The notes under the pieces are model-generated. The model was not told where the DNA came from, ran no database searches, and saw only the letters and a program-made list of their open reading frames with translations. This document shows positions 63,248-64,000 of a stretch of 64,000 nucleotides of DNA, piece after piece. Origin of the DNA: Pseudomonas sp. Irchel s3h17 (lineage in GTDB: Bacteria > Pseudomonadota > Gammaproteobacteria > Pseudomonadales > Pseudomonadaceae); contig NZ_FYDL01000011.1 in NCBI RefSeq assembly GCF_900187505.1, positions 62,001 to 126,000 on the forward strand, written 5' to 3'. Position 1 is the stretch's first letter. Each line of letters begins with the position of its first letter. A program made the position numbers and the translations under genes.

Positions 63248-64000
63248 TCATCATTCATTCGGAAACCAACAAAAGTAACATCGTGCAGAACCTTGGGCGC
63301 CCGGAGTACAGCTACTACTTTGTGCTCAAGGAGTTCCGCCCGGTACTGGAGCGCCTGGGGCAAGTCATCGAGGTCAGCAATCCCGACGAACTGGTCGACC
63401 GCTTGTATGTGGATTGCCAACGCCGTGGCGAGGCGTGCATTTTCCTGTCCTTCTCGCCCCCCCATCGCACGCCGATGCACTATGTCTGCCCGACCATCCC
63501 GGTGTTTGCCTGGGAGTTCAGCACCATTCCCACCGACACCTGGCATAACGAGCCACGCCACGATTGGCGGGTGGTACTGGCTGCATCGGGTGCGGCGATT
63601 ACTCACTCCAGCTTTACGGTCAAGGCCGTACGCGATGCGATGGGCGCGGACTATCCCGTCAGTGCCATCCCGGCGCCGGTGTGGGACCGGTTTTCCGGAC
63701 GTCGCCAGGGCCTGGACCAAAAGCCCCGGGCCGAACAGGTCACGCTCAACTTGCGTGGCCTGCTGATCGACAGCCGTACCCTCGACTTACGCCCCTATGG
63801 CCCCGAGGCGTCGTGTGAAGGTCAGGCGGTGGTGTTCGACGGACCGGTGCGCGACTGCCAACTGGTGCTCGATGGCGTGATCTATACCTCGGTGTTCAAC
63901 CCTTACGATGGCCGGAAAAACTGGCAGGACATGCTCAGCGCGTTCTGCACCACGTTCCGCGATACGCCGGACGCCACCCTGGTGTTGAAGTTGACGCACC
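63241..64000 (+). CDS. GT4-type glycosyltransferase (second of tandem pair), 3' end outside window
   Basis: The first 253 codons of a gene that runs off the window with no stop. ATG 63,241 overlaps the previous gene by 7 bases. It begins MLIIIHSETNKSNIVQNLGR, then PEYSYYFVLKEFRPVLERLG, clearly paralogous to the previous protein but without its 30-residue N-terminal extension. The GT-B linker motif VIYTSVFNPYDGRKNWQDML is near residue 220. Tandem duplication followed by divergence is likely. The Pro/Arg-rich linker of the first copy is much shorter here. Confidence 0.82.
   Translation, partial: MLIIIHSETNKSNIVQNLGRPEYSYYFVLKEFRPVLERLGQVIEVSNPDELVDRLYVDCQRRGEACIFLSFSPPHRTPMHYVCPTIPVFAWEFSTIPTDTWHNEPRHDWRVVLAASGAAITHSSFTVKAVRDAMGADYPVSAIPAPVWDRFSGRRQGLDQKPRAEQVTLNLRGLLIDSRTLDLRPYGPEASCEGQAVVFDGPVRDCQLVLDGVIYTSVFNPYDGRKNWQDMLSAFCTTFRDTPDATLVLKLTH

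Noticed and set aside
1..64000. CRISPR arrays, tRNA and rRNA genes
   Set aside because: No regularly spaced repeats apart from the octamer array, and no cloverleaf or rRNA sequence was noticed in either strand.

Overview
The window looks like the origin-proximal chromosome of a Pseudomonas of the fluorescens/putida type. Three things support this. Gene order dnaA-dnaN-recF-gyrB on one side of rpmH-rnpA-yidD-yidC-mnmE-mnmG-rsmG-parA-parB-atpIBEFHAGDC-glmU-(DeoR regulator)-glmS is the Pseudomonas origin order. Protein lengths (GyrB 805, DnaA 505, DnaN 367, MnmG 631, AtpA 514 aa) fit the genus. The right end carries the eight-gene common polysaccharide antigen (A-band) cluster rmd-gmd-wbpW-wzm-wzt-wbpX-wbpY-wbpZ.

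Bases 1 to about 18,600 are accessory DNA inserted downstream of gyrB, where other Pseudomonas have lptA/gmhB. A Tn7-like transposition operon (tnsA-tnsB-tnsC-tniQ, minus strand) has tnsA nearest gyrB and reads away from it, the layout Tn7 has relative to glmS. Behind it lies cargo: a class III-type sirtuin, a HAD phosphatase-like protein, a TPR gene fused out of frame to a metallopeptidase remnant, a PIN protein with an XRE-ImmA/IrrE regulator/protease, an unknown HTH protein, a TOTE-type primase-helicase, and an operon of a large serine recombinase with two ParB/RepB-like proteins. The left end of the element is outside the window and the exact right end could not be placed.

Bases 18,635-45,870 are core genome: replication initiation, oriC with DnaA boxes and an AT-rich segment (24,957-25,521), two perfect parS sites inside recF, ribosomal protein L34 and RNase P protein, membrane insertion (YidD/YidC), tRNA wobble modification (MnmE/MnmG), 16S rRNA methylation (RsmG), chromosome partition (ParA/ParB), the whole F1Fo ATP synthase operon, and UDP-GlcNAc synthesis (GlmU, GlmS). 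A second AT-rich intergenic region with DnaA-box-like sequences precedes mnmG. The canonical Tn7 site downstream of glmS appears empty.

Bases 45,870-52,230 hold a GNAT-Rnk fusion gene, two LysR regulators, an MFS transporter, a glutathione S-transferase and a PNPOx-like flavoprotein. Bases 52,210-61,219 are the D-rhamnan (A-band) operon on the minus strand: GDP-mannose supply (WbpW), GDP-D-rhamnose synthesis (Gmd, Rmd), three glycosyltransferases, and the Wzm/Wzt exporter. Divergent from it, two tandem paralogous glycosyltransferase genes begin at 61,559; the second runs off the window.
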